Shown here piece by piece: positions 22,624 through 34,029 of a stretch of 39,735 nucleotides of DNA. Position 1 is the first letter of the stretch, and every line of letters begins with the position of its first letter. Under the pieces are notes generated by a model. It saw nothing but the letters and a program-made list of their open reading frames with translations, did no database searches and was not told the origin of the DNA. Source of the stretch: a bacterium (GTDB taxonomy: Bacteria > Actinomycetota > Thermoleophilia > Solirubrobacterales > Solirubrobacteraceae); contig JAJPKQ010000027.1 in assembly GCA_021323635.1 (NCBI GenBank), forward strand, positions 73,563 through 113,297, in the 5' to 3' direction. A program made the translations under genes and the position numbers.

Positions 22624-23055
22624 ATGAGCGAGGTTCAGGCAGGCAACGAGGGTGCGCCGCTGGTCGGCATCATCATGGGCTCCGAAGGCGACATGGAGCT
22701 GATGAGCGCGGCCGCCAAGGAGCTCACCGAGCGCGGAATCGCGCACGAGGTGCGGGTTATGTCCGCCCACCGCGACCCCGATGTCGTCGACGAGTACGCC
22801 AAGAGCGCGCGTGCGCGGGGCCTGCGCGTGATCATCGCCGGCGCAGGGATCTCCGCGGCCCTGCCCGGCGTCGTCGCCGCCCGCACCGACCTCCCCGTGG
22901 TCGGGGTTCCGCTGTCGGGGAGGCTGAGCGCGGCGGGCGGCTTGGATGCGATCCTCTCGATCGTGCAGATGCCGCCGGGTGTGCCGGTTGCGTGCGTGGG
23001 GCTCAACAACGCCCGCAACGCCGCCGTGCTTGCGGCGCGCATCATCGGCGCATGA
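22624..23055 (+). CDS. purE: N5-CAIR mutase, catalytic subunit
   Basis: 143 residues. Substrate-binding loops are VGIIMGSEGDMELMSAAAKE, RVMSAHRDPDVVDEYA, AGAGISAALPGVVAARTDLP and GVPLSGRLSAAGGLDAILSI. SAHRDPD is the class I PurE signature with the catalytic His. Class I enzymes isomerise N5-CAIR to CAIR and need PurK to make N5-CAIR; purK is not in this window. Its stop overlaps the purB ATG by four bases. A purine-rich AGAAAGGAA precedes the start. Confidence 0.97.
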   Translation: MSEVQAGNEGAPLVGIIMGSEGDMELMSAAAKELTERGIAHEVRVMSAHRDPDVVDEYAKSARARGLRVIIAGAGISAALPGVVAARTDLPVVGVPLSGRLSAAGGLDAILSIVQMPPGVPVACVGLNNARNAAVLAARIIGA

Positions 23056-24365
23056 TCGCCCGCTACACCCGGCCGGAGCTTGGCGCGATCTGGTCGGATC
23101 GCGCGCGGATGGAGCGCTGGCGGCAGGTCGAGGTGGCGGCCTGCGAGGAGCTGCCCTGGCTGCTTCAGTCAGGCGGCCAGGGCCCTGGCCCCAGCGAGCA
23201 GGAGCTGGCGGCGATCCGCGCAGCGGACTTCAGCGTCGAGGCGGTGGCAGAGCGTGAGCGCCAGACCGGCCATGACCTGGCCGCCTTCGTCGACGTGCTG
23301 GGCGCCGCCGCCGGCGCCGCCGGCCGCTGGGTCCACTACGGGCTGACATCCTCGGACGTCCTCGACACCGCGCTGGCGCTGCAGCTGCGTGCCGCCTCGG
23401 AGCCGATCCTCGCGGGTGCGAAGCGCCTCGTGCAGGTGCTTGCGGAGCGCGCGCGCGAGCACGCGCAGACGCTCTGTGTGGGGCGCACGCACGGCATCCA
23501 CGCCGAGCCCACAACCTTCGGCTGCAAGCTCGCCGGCTTCGCGTTTGAGGCACACCGCAACGCGGAGCGGCTGCAGCGCGCGTTTGCCGGCGTCGCAATC
23601 GGCGCGATCTCAGGCCCGGTCGGGACCTACTCCGCGACCGGGCCCGAGTATGAGCGGCGCGTGCTGGCGCGGCTTGAGCTTGAGGGCGAGCGCCATTCGA
23701 CCCAGGTGATCCCGCGCGACCGCCACGCTGAGCTGCTGTGTGCGATCGCGCTTGCGGGCGCGGGCATCGAGCGCCTGGGCACGGAGATCCGCCATCTGCA
23801 GCGCACCGAGGTGAGCGAGGCGCTTGAGCCCTTCGGCTCGCTCCAGAAGGGGTCCTCGGCGATGCCCCACAAGCGCAACCCGATCGGCTCTGAGCAGCTC
23901 TGCGGCCTTGCTCGCCTGCTGCGCGGCAACGCGCTCGCGGCGCTCGAGGACGTAGCGCTGTGGCATGAGCGCGACATCTCCCACTCCTCCGTCGAGCGGG
24001 TGATCCTTCCGGACGCGACGATCCTGCTCGATTACCTCCAGGAGCGGGCGATCAAGCTGGTGGCGGGCCTGGAGGTCGATGCGCAGCGGATGGCGGCAAA
24101 CCTCGAGCTGACGGGCGGGGGCGTCTACTCCGCAGCGCTGCTGCTTGCGCTTGTGCGGTCGGGGATGGAGCGCGACCGCGCCTATCGGGTCGTCCAGCAG
24201 GCGGCGATGCAGGCGCGCGAGCAGGGCAGGGGGCTGCGCGAGTGCCTGCCCGAGGAGCTTCCGCTGTCGGGCGCAGAGCTTGATCAGATCTTCGACCCCG
24301 GCCACTACGTGCGCCATGTGCCGGAGATCATCGCGCGACTCGATGCGATCGCTCCCGCCCTCTGA
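23052..24365 (+). CDS. purB: adenylosuccinate lyase
   Basis: 437 residues starting MIARYTRPELGAIWSDRARM. The fumarase/aspartase superfamily signature is GSSAMPHKRNPIGSEQ, and other conserved loops are VGRTHGIHAEPTTFGCKLAG and HERDISHSSVERVILPDA, which hold the catalytic His and Ser. It cleaves SAICAR to AICAR (step 8) and adenylosuccinate to AMP, releasing fumarate. I chose the ATG at 23052 because it forms an ATGA overlap with the purE stop; the frame is open to 22992 but that would lie within purE. Confidence 0.98.
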   Translation: MIARYTRPELGAIWSDRARMERWRQVEVAACEELPWLLQSGGQGPGPSEQELAAIRAADFSVEAVAERERQTGHDLAAFVDVLGAAAGAAGRWVHYGLTSSDVLDTALALQLRAASEPILAGAKRLVQVLAERAREHAQTLCVGRTHGIHAEPTTFGCKLAGFAFEAHRNAERLQRAFAGVAIGAISGPVGTYSATGPEYERRVLARLELEGERHSTQVIPRDRHAELLCAIALAGAGIERLGTEIRHLQRTEVSEALEPFGSLQKGSSAMPHKRNPIGSEQLCGLARLLRGNALAALEDVALWHERDISHSSVERVILPDATILLDYLQERAIKLVAGLEVDAQRMAANLELTGGGVYSAALLLALVRSGMERDRAYRVVQQAAMQAREQGRGLRECLPEELPLSGAELDQIFDPGHYVRHVPEIIARLDAIAPAL

Positions 24366-24386
24366 GCAGACGTCAGGCCTGCGCGC

Positions 24387-24392
24387 TAGAGT
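24387..24392 (+). promoter_or_regulatory. possible -10 element TAGAGT before purC
   Basis: TAGAGT (TANNNT) ends 12 bases before the purC ATG in a 39-base gap after purB. No Shine-Dalgarno sequence is visible in between. It may start a second, nearly leaderless transcript inside the cluster. Confidence 0.4.
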
Positions 24393-24404
24393 CCGCCGCA
24401 GACG

Positions 24405-25334
24405 ATGAGCACGGCCGCGCCAGACCTCCCGCTGATCAGCTCCGGAAAGGTTCGTGAGATGTATGACCTCGGGCCGCTGCCCGAGGCGCCGGGAGGCGGG
24501 ATCCTGATGGTCGCAAGCGACCGGATCTCGACCTACGACGTCATCCACCCGACACCGATCCCGCAGAAGGGCGCGGTGCTGACCGGGATCTCGGTGTTCT
24601 GGTTCCAGCGCACAGCGTCGATCTGCCCCAACCACCTGATCTCCTTCTCCGAGCACGTCCCCGCGGAGCTGCGCGGATCCGCGCTTGCGGTCAGGCGGCT
24701 GCAGATGCTGCCGGTGGAGTGCGTCGTGCGCGGCTACCTGACCGGCTCGGGCTGGAAGGACTACCAGGCCAGCGGTCGGGTCTCGGGCGTCGCTCTGCCC
24801 GAGGGCCTGCAGGAGTCCGAGCGCCTTCCGGAGCCGATCTTCACGCCCTCAACCAAGGCCACGAGCGGACACGACGAGGCGATCGACTTCGAGCAGGCAG
24901 TCGAGCTCGTCGGCGACCGCGCGCTGATGGAGCGCGTGCGCGAGCTCTCGCTTGCCCTCTACAGCGCGGGCGCCGAGCACGCCGGCGAGCGCGGCGTGAT
25001 CCTCGCCGACACCAAGTTCGAGTTCGGGATCGACCCGCAGCGCCCCGAGCAGGGGCCGGTGCTCGCTGACGAGGTGCTGACGCCGGACTCCTCCCGCTAC
25101 TGGCCCGCGGATCACTACGCCGTCGGGCGCTCACAGCCGAGCTTCGACAAGCAGTACGTGCGCGACTGGGCGACCGCCAGCGGCTGGGACAAGTCGCCGC
25201 CGGCCCCAGCCCTTCCCGAGGATGTCGTGGAGGGAACGACGAGCCGCTACATCGAGGCCTACGAGCGGATCGTCGGCGAGCCCTTCTCTGCGTGGCTGCA
25301 GCGCGCCGGCGCCCCCGGCTCCCCGCGGCAGTGA
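24405..25334 (+). CDS. purC: SAICAR synthetase
   Basis: 309 residues, the longer form common in actinobacteria and fungi (short PurC are about 240). Landmarks: [14 protein letters not shown] at the N-terminus, [54 protein letters not shown] and [13 protein letters not shown], then [14 protein letters not shown]. It condenses CAIR with aspartate using ATP. It begins 39 bases after purB, without overlap, which together with a TANNNT hexamer suggests an internal promoter. Confidence 0.98.
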   Translation: MSTAAPDLPLISSGKVREMYDLGPLPEAPGGGILMVASDRISTYDVIHPTPIPQKGAVLTGISVFWFQRTASICPNHLISFSEHVPAELRGSALAVRRLQMLPVECVVRGYLTGSGWKDYQASGRVSGVALPEGLQESERLPEPIFTPSTKATSGHDEAIDFEQAVELVGDRALMERVRELSLALYSAGAEHAGERGVILADTKFEFGIDPQRPEQGPVLADEVLTPDSSRYWPADHYAVGRSQPSFDKQYVRDWATASGWDKSPPAPALPEDVVEGTTSRYIEAYERIVGEPFSAWLQRAGAPGSPRQ

Positions 25335-25401
25335 GCGCGCCCGGAGGCGCACGCGGATTGCAGGAGCGCGTGTGGCAGGCAGACGAGCGCGGGCGGGCGC
25401 G

Positions 25402-25626
25402 GTGCGCGCGCGCGTGCTGATCCGTCCCAAGGCGGGAATCCTCGATCCCCAGGGGGGCGCGGTCGCGCGCGCGCTGCCGGCGCTTGGCTTTGAGGGCGTT
25501 CATGAGGTGCACGTCGGGCGGATGATCGAGCTCGAGGTCGATGACCCCAGCACGGTGGGCGCGATGTGCGAGCGGCTGCTTGCCAATCCGCTCGTCGAGG
25601 ACTACGAGATCGAGCTGCTGGGCTGA
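25402..25626 (+). CDS. purS: FGAM synthase subunit PurS
   Basis: 74 residues from a GTG start, the family size being about 80. It reads [40 protein letters not shown] and ends [20 protein letters not shown]. PurS is a small homodimer that bridges PurQ and PurL in the three-part FGAM synthase of Gram-positive bacteria. GTG at 25402 aligns with the first strand; another in-frame GTG at 25372 would add ten Arg/Ala-rich residues. No strong Shine-Dalgarno sequence is visible. Confidence 0.9.
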   Translation: MRARVLIRPKAGILDPQGGAVARALPALGFEGVHEVHVGRMIELEVDDPSTVGAMCERLLANPLVEDYEIELLG

Positions 25627-25662
25627 GGTGAGCGGCGGCGCGATGGCGGATCGGGGGGTCCG

Positions 25663-26363
25663 GTGAGGATTGGCGTCGTCCGCTTCCCGGGCTCCTGCGA
25701 TCACCGCGACACGATCGCCGCGGCATCGGCGGTCGGCGAGGCCGTCGAGCTCTGGCACGCTGATCGCGATCTGAGGGGCGCCGATGCGGTGATCATTCCC
25801 GGCGGCTTCTCCTACGGCGACTACCTGCGGGCGGGGGCGATCGCGCGCTTTGCGCCGGTGATGGAGGCGGTCGGCGAGCTCGCCGCAGCGGGTGGTCCGG
25901 TGCTCGGCATCTGCAACGGCTTTCAGGTGCTCTGCGAGGCGGGGCTGCTGCCTGGCGCGCTGCTGCCCAACATCTCGCTGCGCTTTCGCTGCGTCGATGT
26001 GCGCCTGGAGGTCTCAAACCCGCGCAGCCCCTTCCTTGCGGCGGTGCCGGCCGGAGCGGCGCTGCGCATCCCCGCCAAGCACTCGATCGGTCGCTACTAC
26101 GCCCCCGCGGGCATGCTGCGCGAGCTGGAGGAGCGCGGCCAGGTGATCCTCCGCTACGCGCCCGGCGAGAGCTTCAACGGCTCGGTTGAGCGGATCGCCG
26201 CGGTCAGCAACGCGGCGGGCAATGTCATGGGGATGATGCCCCACCCCGAGCACGCCGTGCGCGAGCGTGACGGCAGCGCGGACGGCCGTCTGATCTTCGC
26301 CTCGCTGCGCAGCGCGGTGGCGGCGACCGGCGCGGGCGCCGCAGCGGGGAGCGGGAGCGCGCG

Positions 26364-26367
<4 letters not shown>
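25663..26367 (+). CDS. purQ: FGAM synthase glutaminase subunit PurQ
   Basis: 234 residues, GTG start. It is a class I glutamine amidotransferase: VIIPGGFSYGDYLRAGAIA, nucleophile in VLGICNGFQVLCEAG (Cys near 86) and His/Glu in MGMMPHPEHAV (near 195-200). It supplies ammonia from glutamine to PurL for conversion of FGAR to FGAM. The stop overlaps the purL ATG as ATGA, matching a stoichiometric complex. Confidence 0.96.
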
Positions 26368-28664
<2,297 letters not shown>

Positions 28665-28695
28665 GCTTCGGCGCCGCCGCGGGGAGCTGCGCTGC

Positions 28696-28701
28696 TAGCG
28701 T
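28696..28701 (+). promoter_or_regulatory. possible -10 element TAGCGT before purF
   Basis: TAGCGT (TANNNT) ends ten bases before the preferred purF ATG at 28712. There is no Shine-Dalgarno sequence directly upstream of that ATG. The hexamer lies in the 47-base gap after the purL stop. Confidence 0.4.
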
Positions 28702-28711
28702 TGGGCTTGCG

Positions 28712-30178
28712 ATGTCCGCCACCTCCTGCGAGCGCGGCGATAAGCCGCGCGAGGAATGCGGCGTGTTCGGGCTGTTTGCTCCCGGCCACGACGCTTCCCG
28801 CCTCTGCTACTTCGCCCTCTACGCCCTGCAGCACCGCGGGCAGGAGTCGGCCGGGATCGCGGCCGCCGATCGCGGCGGGGAGATCATCACAAGGCGTGAG
28901 CTGGGCCTGGTCAGCCAGGTGTTCTCGGAGAACGACCTGCGCACGCTTGCCGGCGAGCTTGCTATCGGGCACGTGCGCTATTCGACGACCGGCGCCAACG
29001 CCTGGGAGAACTCCCAGCCGGTGCACGTCTTCAGCGGCAGCAACGGCTCCCGGCGCGAGCTCGCCCTGGCTCACAACGGCAACCTGATCAACGCGCTCGA
29101 GCTGCATGAGCAGCTGAGCGGCGAAGGGGTGCAGTTCAGCTCGAGCTCAGACTCGGAGATCATCGCCGCGGCAATCGCGGGCGGGCCACAGGAGCAGCTG
29201 GAGGATGCGATCGCAGGCACGATGGCGCGCCTGCGCGGCGCCTACTCGGTCGTCGCGATGACCCGCGATCGTGTGGTCGCCTTCCGCGACCCGCACGGCA
29301 TCAGGCCGCTTGTCCTCGGCGTGCTCGAGGATCGCGCAGGCGCGCAGCGCTACTGCGTGGCGAGCGAGTCATGCGCGCTTGACATCATCGGCGCGCGCTA
29401 TCTGCGCGATGTGACGCCGGGCGAGATAGTCACGCTCGCTGAGGACGGATTGCGCTCGCGCATGGCGATGCCCTCCGCGCGCGGCGCGCTCTGCATCTTC
29501 GAGTACATCTACTTCGCACGTCCAGACTCGCTGATGGGCGGCGAGCGCCTGCACGCGGCGCGCGGCCGCATGGGCGCGGCGCTCTGGCGGGAGGCGCCGG
29601 TGGCGGCAGACCTCGTGATCGCGGTTCCCGACTCGGGCAACGCCGCAGCGCGCGGCTTTGCGCGCGCAGCGAGGCTGCCCCAGGATGATGGCTTCGTCAA
29701 GAACCGCTATGTCGCGAGGACGTTCATCGAGCCCGGCGAAGAGCTCCGCCGCCACGGCCTGCGCCTGAAGTTCAACCCGATCCCGGAGGTGATCGCGGGC
29801 AAGCGCCTTGTCGTCGTGGACGACTCGATCGTGCGCGGCAACACGACGCGCCAGATCGTGGGGATGCTGCGCGAGGCCGGCGCGAGCGAGGTTCACATGC
29901 GCATCTCAGCGCCGCCTATTCGCCATCCCTGCCACTACGGCATCGACATGTCAACGCATGAGGAGATGATCGCGCACGGCCGCAGCATCGAGCAGATAGC
30001 CGCCGAGCTGGGCTGCGACTCGCTGCACTACCTCAGCCTGCGCGGCCTCTACGAAGCCCTTGGCGTAGAGGTCGCCGAGCACTGCGACGCCTGCTTCTCG
30101 GGTCGCTACCCGGTTGCCGGCAGCGGTGCGGCGACGGGCAAGCTGGCGCTTGCGGGCAGCTCGCCGCGCACCGGCTGA
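28712..30178 (+). CDS. purF: amidophosphoribosyltransferase
   Basis: 488 residues from the ATG at 28712. The N-terminal glutaminase follows a 15-residue propeptide: MSATSCERGDKPREE then CGVFGLF, the Cys becoming the N-terminal nucleophile after cleavage. Conserved glutaminase loops: YALQHRGQESAGIAAADRGG, IGHVRYSTTGANAWENSQPV and AHNGNLINALEL. The PRPP motif is LVVVDDSIVRGNTTRQIV. Cys in GALCIFEYIYFARPDS, RHPCHYGID and EHCDACFSG match the ligands of the [4Fe-4S] cluster in the Bacillus-type enzyme. It makes phosphoribosylamine, the committed step. A TTG at 28661 overlapping the purL stop would add 17 residues; the ATG gives the usual propeptide length. Confidence 0.97.
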   Translation: MSATSCERGDKPREECGVFGLFAPGHDASRLCYFALYALQHRGQESAGIAAADRGGEIITRRELGLVSQVFSENDLRTLAGELAIGHVRYSTTGANAWENSQPVHVFSGSNGSRRELALAHNGNLINALELHEQLSGEGVQFSSSSDSEIIAAAIAGGPQEQLEDAIAGTMARLRGAYSVVAMTRDRVVAFRDPHGIRPLVLGVLEDRAGAQRYCVASESCALDIIGARYLRDVTPGEIVTLAEDGLRSRMAMPSARGALCIFEYIYFARPDSLMGGERLHAARGRMGAALWREAPVAADLVIAVPDSGNAAARGFARAARLPQDDGFVKNRYVARTFIEPGEELRRHGLRLKFNPIPEVIAGKRLVVVDDSIVRGNTTRQIVGMLREAGASEVHMRISAPPIRHPCHYGIDMSTHEEMIAHGRSIEQIAAELGCDSLHYLSLRGLYEALGVEVAEHCDACFSGRYPVAGSGAATGKLALAGSSPRTG

Positions 30179-30190
30179 GCCGCTCGGTGG

Positions 30191-30343
30191 CTAGTGCGCC
30201 CAGGCGCCGTCACGCGCGCCCGAGGCGTCGCTATAGCGGTTGTTGAACGGTCTGCGTGTGATCAGCCCGTTGCGCGTCCCTGAGCGCAGTGCCGCTCCCA
30301 GCGAGAGCACGATCACAAGCAGGATGAATGTCGCGACTGCCAT
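30191..30343 (-). CDS. 50-residue single-pass membrane protein between purF and purN
   Basis: Too short for usual gene finding. The minus-strand frame reads MAVATFILLVIVLSLGAALR, then SGTRNGLITRRPFNNRYSDA and ends SGARDGAWAH. An N-terminal membrane helix (residues 2-18) is followed by a compact basic/Asn-rich motif and a short soluble tail. AAAGGAG lies about 14 bases upstream of the ATG, a credible Shine-Dalgarno sequence, and third positions are GC-rich as in its neighbours. The tail motif LITRRPFNNRYSDA looks constrained rather than random. I cannot name a family or function. It lies on the strand opposite the purine genes and interrupts the cluster between purF and purN. Confidence 0.6.
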   Translation of the reverse strand: MAVATFILLVIVLSLGAALRSGTRNGLITRRPFNNRYSDASGARDGAWAH

Positions 30344-30464
30344 CTATTGCGTTCACTCTCCTTTCGTTGCCTGTGCTGGTTGCCGTCGGCCGCATGTCGG
30401 CCTTGCTGCGATGATCGGCGCGTGCGGCGCGCAGCTGTGTGAGTGAGCGCACAGCTGCGTGCGC

Positions 30465-30494
30465 TTGCAAGCGGCCGTGCAGGGGCGCTACGCT
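30465..30494 (+). promoter_or_regulatory. promoter TTGCAA-18-TACGCT for leaderless purN
   Basis: A -35 TTGCAA (30465-30470) lies 18 bases before a -10 TACGCT (30489-30494), which ends seven bases before the purN ATG. Transcription would start at the ATG. This is the best complete promoter in the window. Confidence 0.65.
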
Positions 30495-30501
30495 TGCGCG
30501 G

Positions 30502-31140
30502 ATGACCCAGGAGAGCGCGCCGTTGCCGGTCGCCGTGCTGGCCTCCGGCGCGGGGACCAACCTCGAGGCGCTGCTTCAGGCCGTCCACGGCGCTGAGGCG
30601 CAGATCGTCGCCGTCGCCTCCAATCGTCCTGACGCGCCCGCGCTTGAGCGCGCGCGGCGTCGAGGGATCACGGTGGGCGTCTTCGAGCGCGAGCGCTTCG
30701 CTGATCGCGCAGCGCGCGACGCGGCGCTTGCGGAGTGGCTGGCGCAGCTTGGCGTGCGGCTGGTGGTCCTCGCCGGCTACATGGAGCTGCTGGGCGAGCC
30801 CTTTCTGGAGCGCTTCCCCGACGCGGTCATCAACGTGCATCCGGCGCTGCTGCCAGCCTTCCCGGGCCTGCACGCAATCGAGCAGGCGCTCGCCTACGGG
30901 GTGAAGGTCTTTGGCGTCACCGTGCACTTCGTCGACAGCGGCGTCGACACCGGCCCGGTGATCCTGCAGCGCGCGATCGAGCTGCCTGCGGCGCGCACTC
31001 ACGAGGAGGTGCTTGCGGCGCTGCGGCCGCTCGAGCACGAGCTGCTGCCCGCTGCGGTGCGCCTGCTTGCCCGTGGAGCGCTCTCGCGCGACCCCGCAAA
31101 CCCGCGGCGCGTGCTGGTGCGCGAGGTGGAGCGCGCCTGA
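30502..31140 (+). CDS. purN: GAR formyltransferase (10-formyl-THF dependent)
   Basis: 212 residues. Landmarks: VAVLASGAGTNLEALLQAV (phosphate loop), VLAGYMELLGEPFLERFPDA, then INVHPALLPAFPGLHAIEQA with the catalytic Asn and His, and GVTVHFVDSGVDTGPVILQ with the catalytic Asp. It formylates GAR (step 3). The start at 30502 follows a TTGCAA/TACGCT promoter with no room for a Shine-Dalgarno sequence. The upstream frame to 30439 has no homology. Confidence 0.97.
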   Translation: MTQESAPLPVAVLASGAGTNLEALLQAVHGAEAQIVAVASNRPDAPALERARRRGITVGVFERERFADRAARDAALAEWLAQLGVRLVVLAGYMELLGEPFLERFPDAVINVHPALLPAFPGLHAIEQALAYGVKVFGVTVHFVDSGVDTGPVILQRAIELPAARTHEEVLAALRPLEHELLPAAVRLLARGALSRDPANPRRVLVREVERA

Positions 31141-31193
31141 GGCTGCGCGCGCCAGGCCGGAGATCGGCGCTGCGAGCCAGAGCCCGGGGCGGG

Positions 31194-31199
31194 TAGTCT
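31194..31199 (+). promoter_or_regulatory. -10 element TAGTCT, leaderless type, for purH
   Basis: TAGTCT (TANNNT) ends exactly seven bases before the purH ATG at 31207. The -35 region is poor (CTGCGA at 18 bases). Confidence 0.5.
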
Positions 31200-31206
31200 C
31201 TTGCCT

Positions 31207-32889
31207 ATGACACCGGAGACGGAGCTCCAGGCGCAGGATCCCTCAGAGAGCGGCGCCCTCTCAGAGTCTGCAGATAGCAGCGGCCTCTCGGAAACGGGCG
31301 GTGTGCGTGTGCGGCGCGCGCTGATATCCGTGCACGACAAGAGCAGCCTGATCGAGCTTGCGCGCGGTCTGCGCGAGCTTGGCGTCGAGATCCTCTCCAC
31401 GGGCGGCACCGCACGCGCGCTGCAGGAGGCGGCGGTGCCGGCGCGCTCGGTGAGCGACTACACCGGCTTCCCGGAGATCATGGGCGGCCGCGTGAAGACA
31501 CTACACCCGCGCATTCTTGGCGGCCTGCTGGAGCGGCGCGACAATGAGGCAGACCGTGCCGAGGCAAAGAGCGAGGGGATCGAGCCGATCGATCTGCTCT
31601 GCGTCAACCTCTATCCGTTTGAGGCGACGGTCGCGGGGGGTCGCGCGACGATGGCCGAGGCGATCGAGAACATCGACATCGGCGGCCCGACGATGATCCG
31701 CGCTGCAGCAAAGAACCATCGCGATGTTGTCGTGATCGTCGATCCGGCCGACTATCAGGAGGTGCTCGAGGAGCTTCGCTACTGCGGCGGCCGCCTCCCG
31801 GAGGCCACCCGGCTGCGGCTGGCCGCACGCGCCTTTGCCTATACCGCGCGCTACGACGCCGCGATCTACCGCTGGTTTGCAAGCCGCACCTACGAGGGCT
31901 TTCCGCCGCGCTGGGCCTCCTTCTACGAGAAGGTCCAGGATCTGCGCTACGGCGAGAACCCGCACCAGCAGGCCGCCTACTTTGCGGAGGTCGGCGCGGA
32001 GCGCCATCTGCTCGGCGGTGTGAAGCAGCTGCACGGCAAGGAGCTCTCCTACAACAACCTGCTTGACGTCGACGCCGCCCGGGCGCTGATAGAGGAGCTT
32101 GAGGGGATTGCCGGCGCCGGCGGCGCGAGCGCTGCGATCGTCAAGCACAACAACCCCTGCGGCTGCGCGCTGGGGGCAGATGCGCGCGAGGCCTACGAGC
32201 GCGCGCTGGCGTGCGACCCGCAGAGTGCCTTCGGCGGGATCCTCGCCTTGAACGTCGCCGTCGATCCATCGCTCGCGCGCGCGCTGCAGGGCCACTTCGT
32301 GGAGGTGATCCTTGCGCCCGACTTTGAGCAGGAGGCGCTCGCGCTGCTGCGAGAGCGCAAGAACGTCCGCCTGCTGGTGGCGCCCGAATGGCTGGCGCAG
32401 CTGCGCGACCGTGGCACGGTCGGCGTCGTCGAGCACAGCGTGCTGGGCGGGATCCTCGCGCAGACGCGCGACAGCGCGCAGGAGGGCCGCGAGTCGATGC
32501 GCGTGGCAACGTCGATCGAGCCCGATCAGGCCCAGTGGGCGGACCTGCTCTTCGCCTGGCGGATCTGTGCGCATGTGCGCTCCAACGCCATCGTGCTCGC
32601 CCGCCGCGAGGCGACGGTCGGGATCGGCGCGGGCCAGATGAGCCGCGTGGACTCCGTGCGCATCGCGGTGGAGAAGGCGCGCAGCGCCCAGCCGGAGCTG
32701 CTTGAGGGATGTGCGATGGCCTCCGATGCGTTCTTTCCCTTCGCCGACAACGTCGAGGTTGCGGCGCAGGCGGGGGTGAAGGCGATCATCCAGCCGGGCG
32801 GGTCGGTGCGCGACGAGGAGGTGATCGCGGCCGCCGAGCAGGCGGGGATCGCGATGGTCCTCACCGGCACACGCCACTTTCGCCATTAG
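31207..32889 (+). CDS. purH: bifunctional AICAR transformylase / IMP cyclohydrolase
   Basis: 560 residues. The N-terminal MGS-like cyclohydrolase domain contains [50 protein letters not shown] and [19 protein letters not shown]. The C-terminal transformylase has [29 protein letters not shown] (catalytic Lys-His), [13 protein letters not shown] and [20 protein letters not shown]. It performs the last two steps to IMP. The N-terminus has a ~30-residue acidic/Ser-rich extension before the domain. The ATG at 31207 is preferred over TTG at 31201 because of the -10 hexamer seven bases upstream. Confidence 0.98.
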   Translation: MTPETELQAQDPSESGALSESADSSGLSETGGVRVRRALISVHDKSSLIELARGLRELGVEILSTGGTARALQEAAVPARSVSDYTGFPEIMGGRVKTLHPRILGGLLERRDNEADRAEAKSEGIEPIDLLCVNLYPFEATVAGGRATMAEAIENIDIGGPTMIRAAAKNHRDVVVIVDPADYQEVLEELRYCGGRLPEATRLRLAARAFAYTARYDAAIYRWFASRTYEGFPPRWASFYEKVQDLRYGENPHQQAAYFAEVGAERHLLGGVKQLHGKELSYNNLLDVDAARALIEELEGIAGAGGASAAIVKHNNPCGCALGADAREAYERALACDPQSAFGGILALNVAVDPSLARALQGHFVEVILAPDFEQEALALLRERKNVRLLVAPEWLAQLRDRGTVGVVEHSVLGGILAQTRDSAQEGRESMRVATSIEPDQAQWADLLFAWRICAHVRSNAIVLARREATVGIGAGQMSRVDSVRIAVEKARSAQPELLEGCAMASDAFFPFADNVEVAAQAGVKAIIQPGGSVRDEEVIAAAEQAGIAMVLTGTRHFRH

Positions 32890-32948
32890 CGCAGTGGTGA
32901 TCGGCGCAGCTGCGCGGACGCCCTGGCGCCGTCGGGAGGCGGCACTGC

Positions 32949-32954
32949 TAGAAC
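32949..32954 (+). promoter_or_regulatory. possible -10 element TAGAAC before the ABC exporter
   Basis: TAGAAC ends seven bases before the ATG at 32962, the same spacing as at purN and purH, but the last base is C rather than the expected T. No Shine-Dalgarno sequence is visible. Confidence 0.4.
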
Positions 32955-32961
32955 GGGGCGC

Positions 32962-34029
32962 ATGCGCGATGCGGAGGAAAGCGGCAGGAGGAGGGCCGAC
33001 GGGTCGGCGCCTGCGGCACTCGCGCAGGAGGATCAAGCGGCAGAGGAGATCGCCGCCTATGCGGTCTATGTGCGCAAGCTGGTCAAGCGCTACGGTGATC
33101 TGGAAGCGGTCGCAGGCATCGACTTCGAGGTTGCGCGTGGCGAGCTGTTTGGCTTCCTCGGGCCAAACGGCGCGGGCAAGTCGACGACGATCAACATGCT
33201 CTGCACGCTTGTGCGCCCAAGCTCGGGCGTCGCCTATGTCGCCGGCCATGATGTCGCGCGGGAACGCGACGCGGTGCGCCGCCAGATCGGGTTGGTCTTC
33301 CAGGACCAGACCCTTGACGGCTACCTGACCGCGGAGCAGAACCTGCGCTTGCATGCTGAGCTCTACGGCATGCCGCGCAGCACGATCGCGCCACGGATCG
33401 CGGAGGTGATGAGCATGATGGGGCTGCACGAGCGGCGCAGGTCGCTCGTGAACACGTTCTCGGGGGGAATGCGCCGGCGGCTAGAGATCGCCAGAGGGCT
33501 GCTGCACTCCCCTCGGGTGCTGTTCCTGGATGAGCCGACGATCGGCCTTGACCCGCAGACCAGAAGCTCGATCTGGAGCTACATCCGGCTCCTGAAGGCA
33601 GGGGCGGACATCACGATCTTCCTGACGACGCATTACATGGATGAGGCCGAGCACTGCGGGCGGATCGCGATCATGGACCAGGGCCGGATCGTCGCGCTTG
33701 ACACCCCTGATGTGCTGAAGGCAAGCGTTGGCAAGGATCGTGTGCAGATCCGCACCGAGGATGACGCGGCCGCCGCTGCAGCGCTGCGTGAGCGCTTTGG
33801 GATCGAGTCAAGCGAAGCCGAAGGCATGCTCACCTTCGGCGTGGCGGAGGGAGAGCAGTTCGTGCCGCGGCTCTTTGCCGAGCTGGGCGTCCCGATCCGC
33901 TCTGTCTCGGTCTCGCGCCCCTCGCTGGACGATGTCTTCATGTCCTACACTGGGCGCACGATACGCGACAGCGAGGCCTCGGGCACCGACCAGCTGCGCC
34001 AGATGGCGACGATGTGGAGGCGCCGGTGA
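32962..34029 (+). CDS. ABC exporter ATP-binding protein, DrrA-like
   Basis: 355 residues. A ~35-residue charged head precedes the nucleotide-binding domain: VRKLVKRYGDLEAVAGIDFE, Walker A FLGPNGAGKSTT, Q-loop LVFQDQTLDGYLTAEQNLRL, signature NTFSGGMRRRLEIARG, Walker B RVLFLDEPTIGLDPQ and H-loop FLTTHYMDEAEHC. The C-terminal part with RIVALDTPDVLKASVG and RSVSVSRPSLDDVFMSYTG is the accessory domain of the DrrA/daunorubicin-resistance type. Such pairs export drugs, lipids or polysaccharides; the substrate is unknown. Stop overlaps the permease start as GTGA. Confidence 0.93.
   Translation: MRDAEESGRRRADGSAPAALAQEDQAAEEIAAYAVYVRKLVKRYGDLEAVAGIDFEVARGELFGFLGPNGAGKSTTINMLCTLVRPSSGVAYVAGHDVARERDAVRRQIGLVFQDQTLDGYLTAEQNLRLHAELYGMPRSTIAPRIAEVMSMMGLHERRRSLVNTFSGGMRRRLEIARGLLHSPRVLFLDEPTIGLDPQTRSSIWSYIRLLKAGADITIFLTTHYMDEAEHCGRIAIMDQGRIVALDTPDVLKASVGKDRVQIRTEDDAAAAAALRERFGIESSEAEGMLTFGVAEGEQFVPRLFAELGVPIRSVSVSRPSLDDVFMSYTGRTIRDSEASGTDQLRQMATMWRRR

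Noticed and set aside
32905-32920. GCGCAGCTGCGC palindrome after purH as a terminator or operator
   Set aside because: A self-complementary 12-mer without a loop is expected often in such GC-rich DNA, and nothing around it supports a function.
31501-33429. Minus-strand frame of 642 codons opposite purH
   Set aside because: It is a shadow of purH; the plus strand has all PurH motifs and the antisense product is His/Arg/Leu-rich noise.
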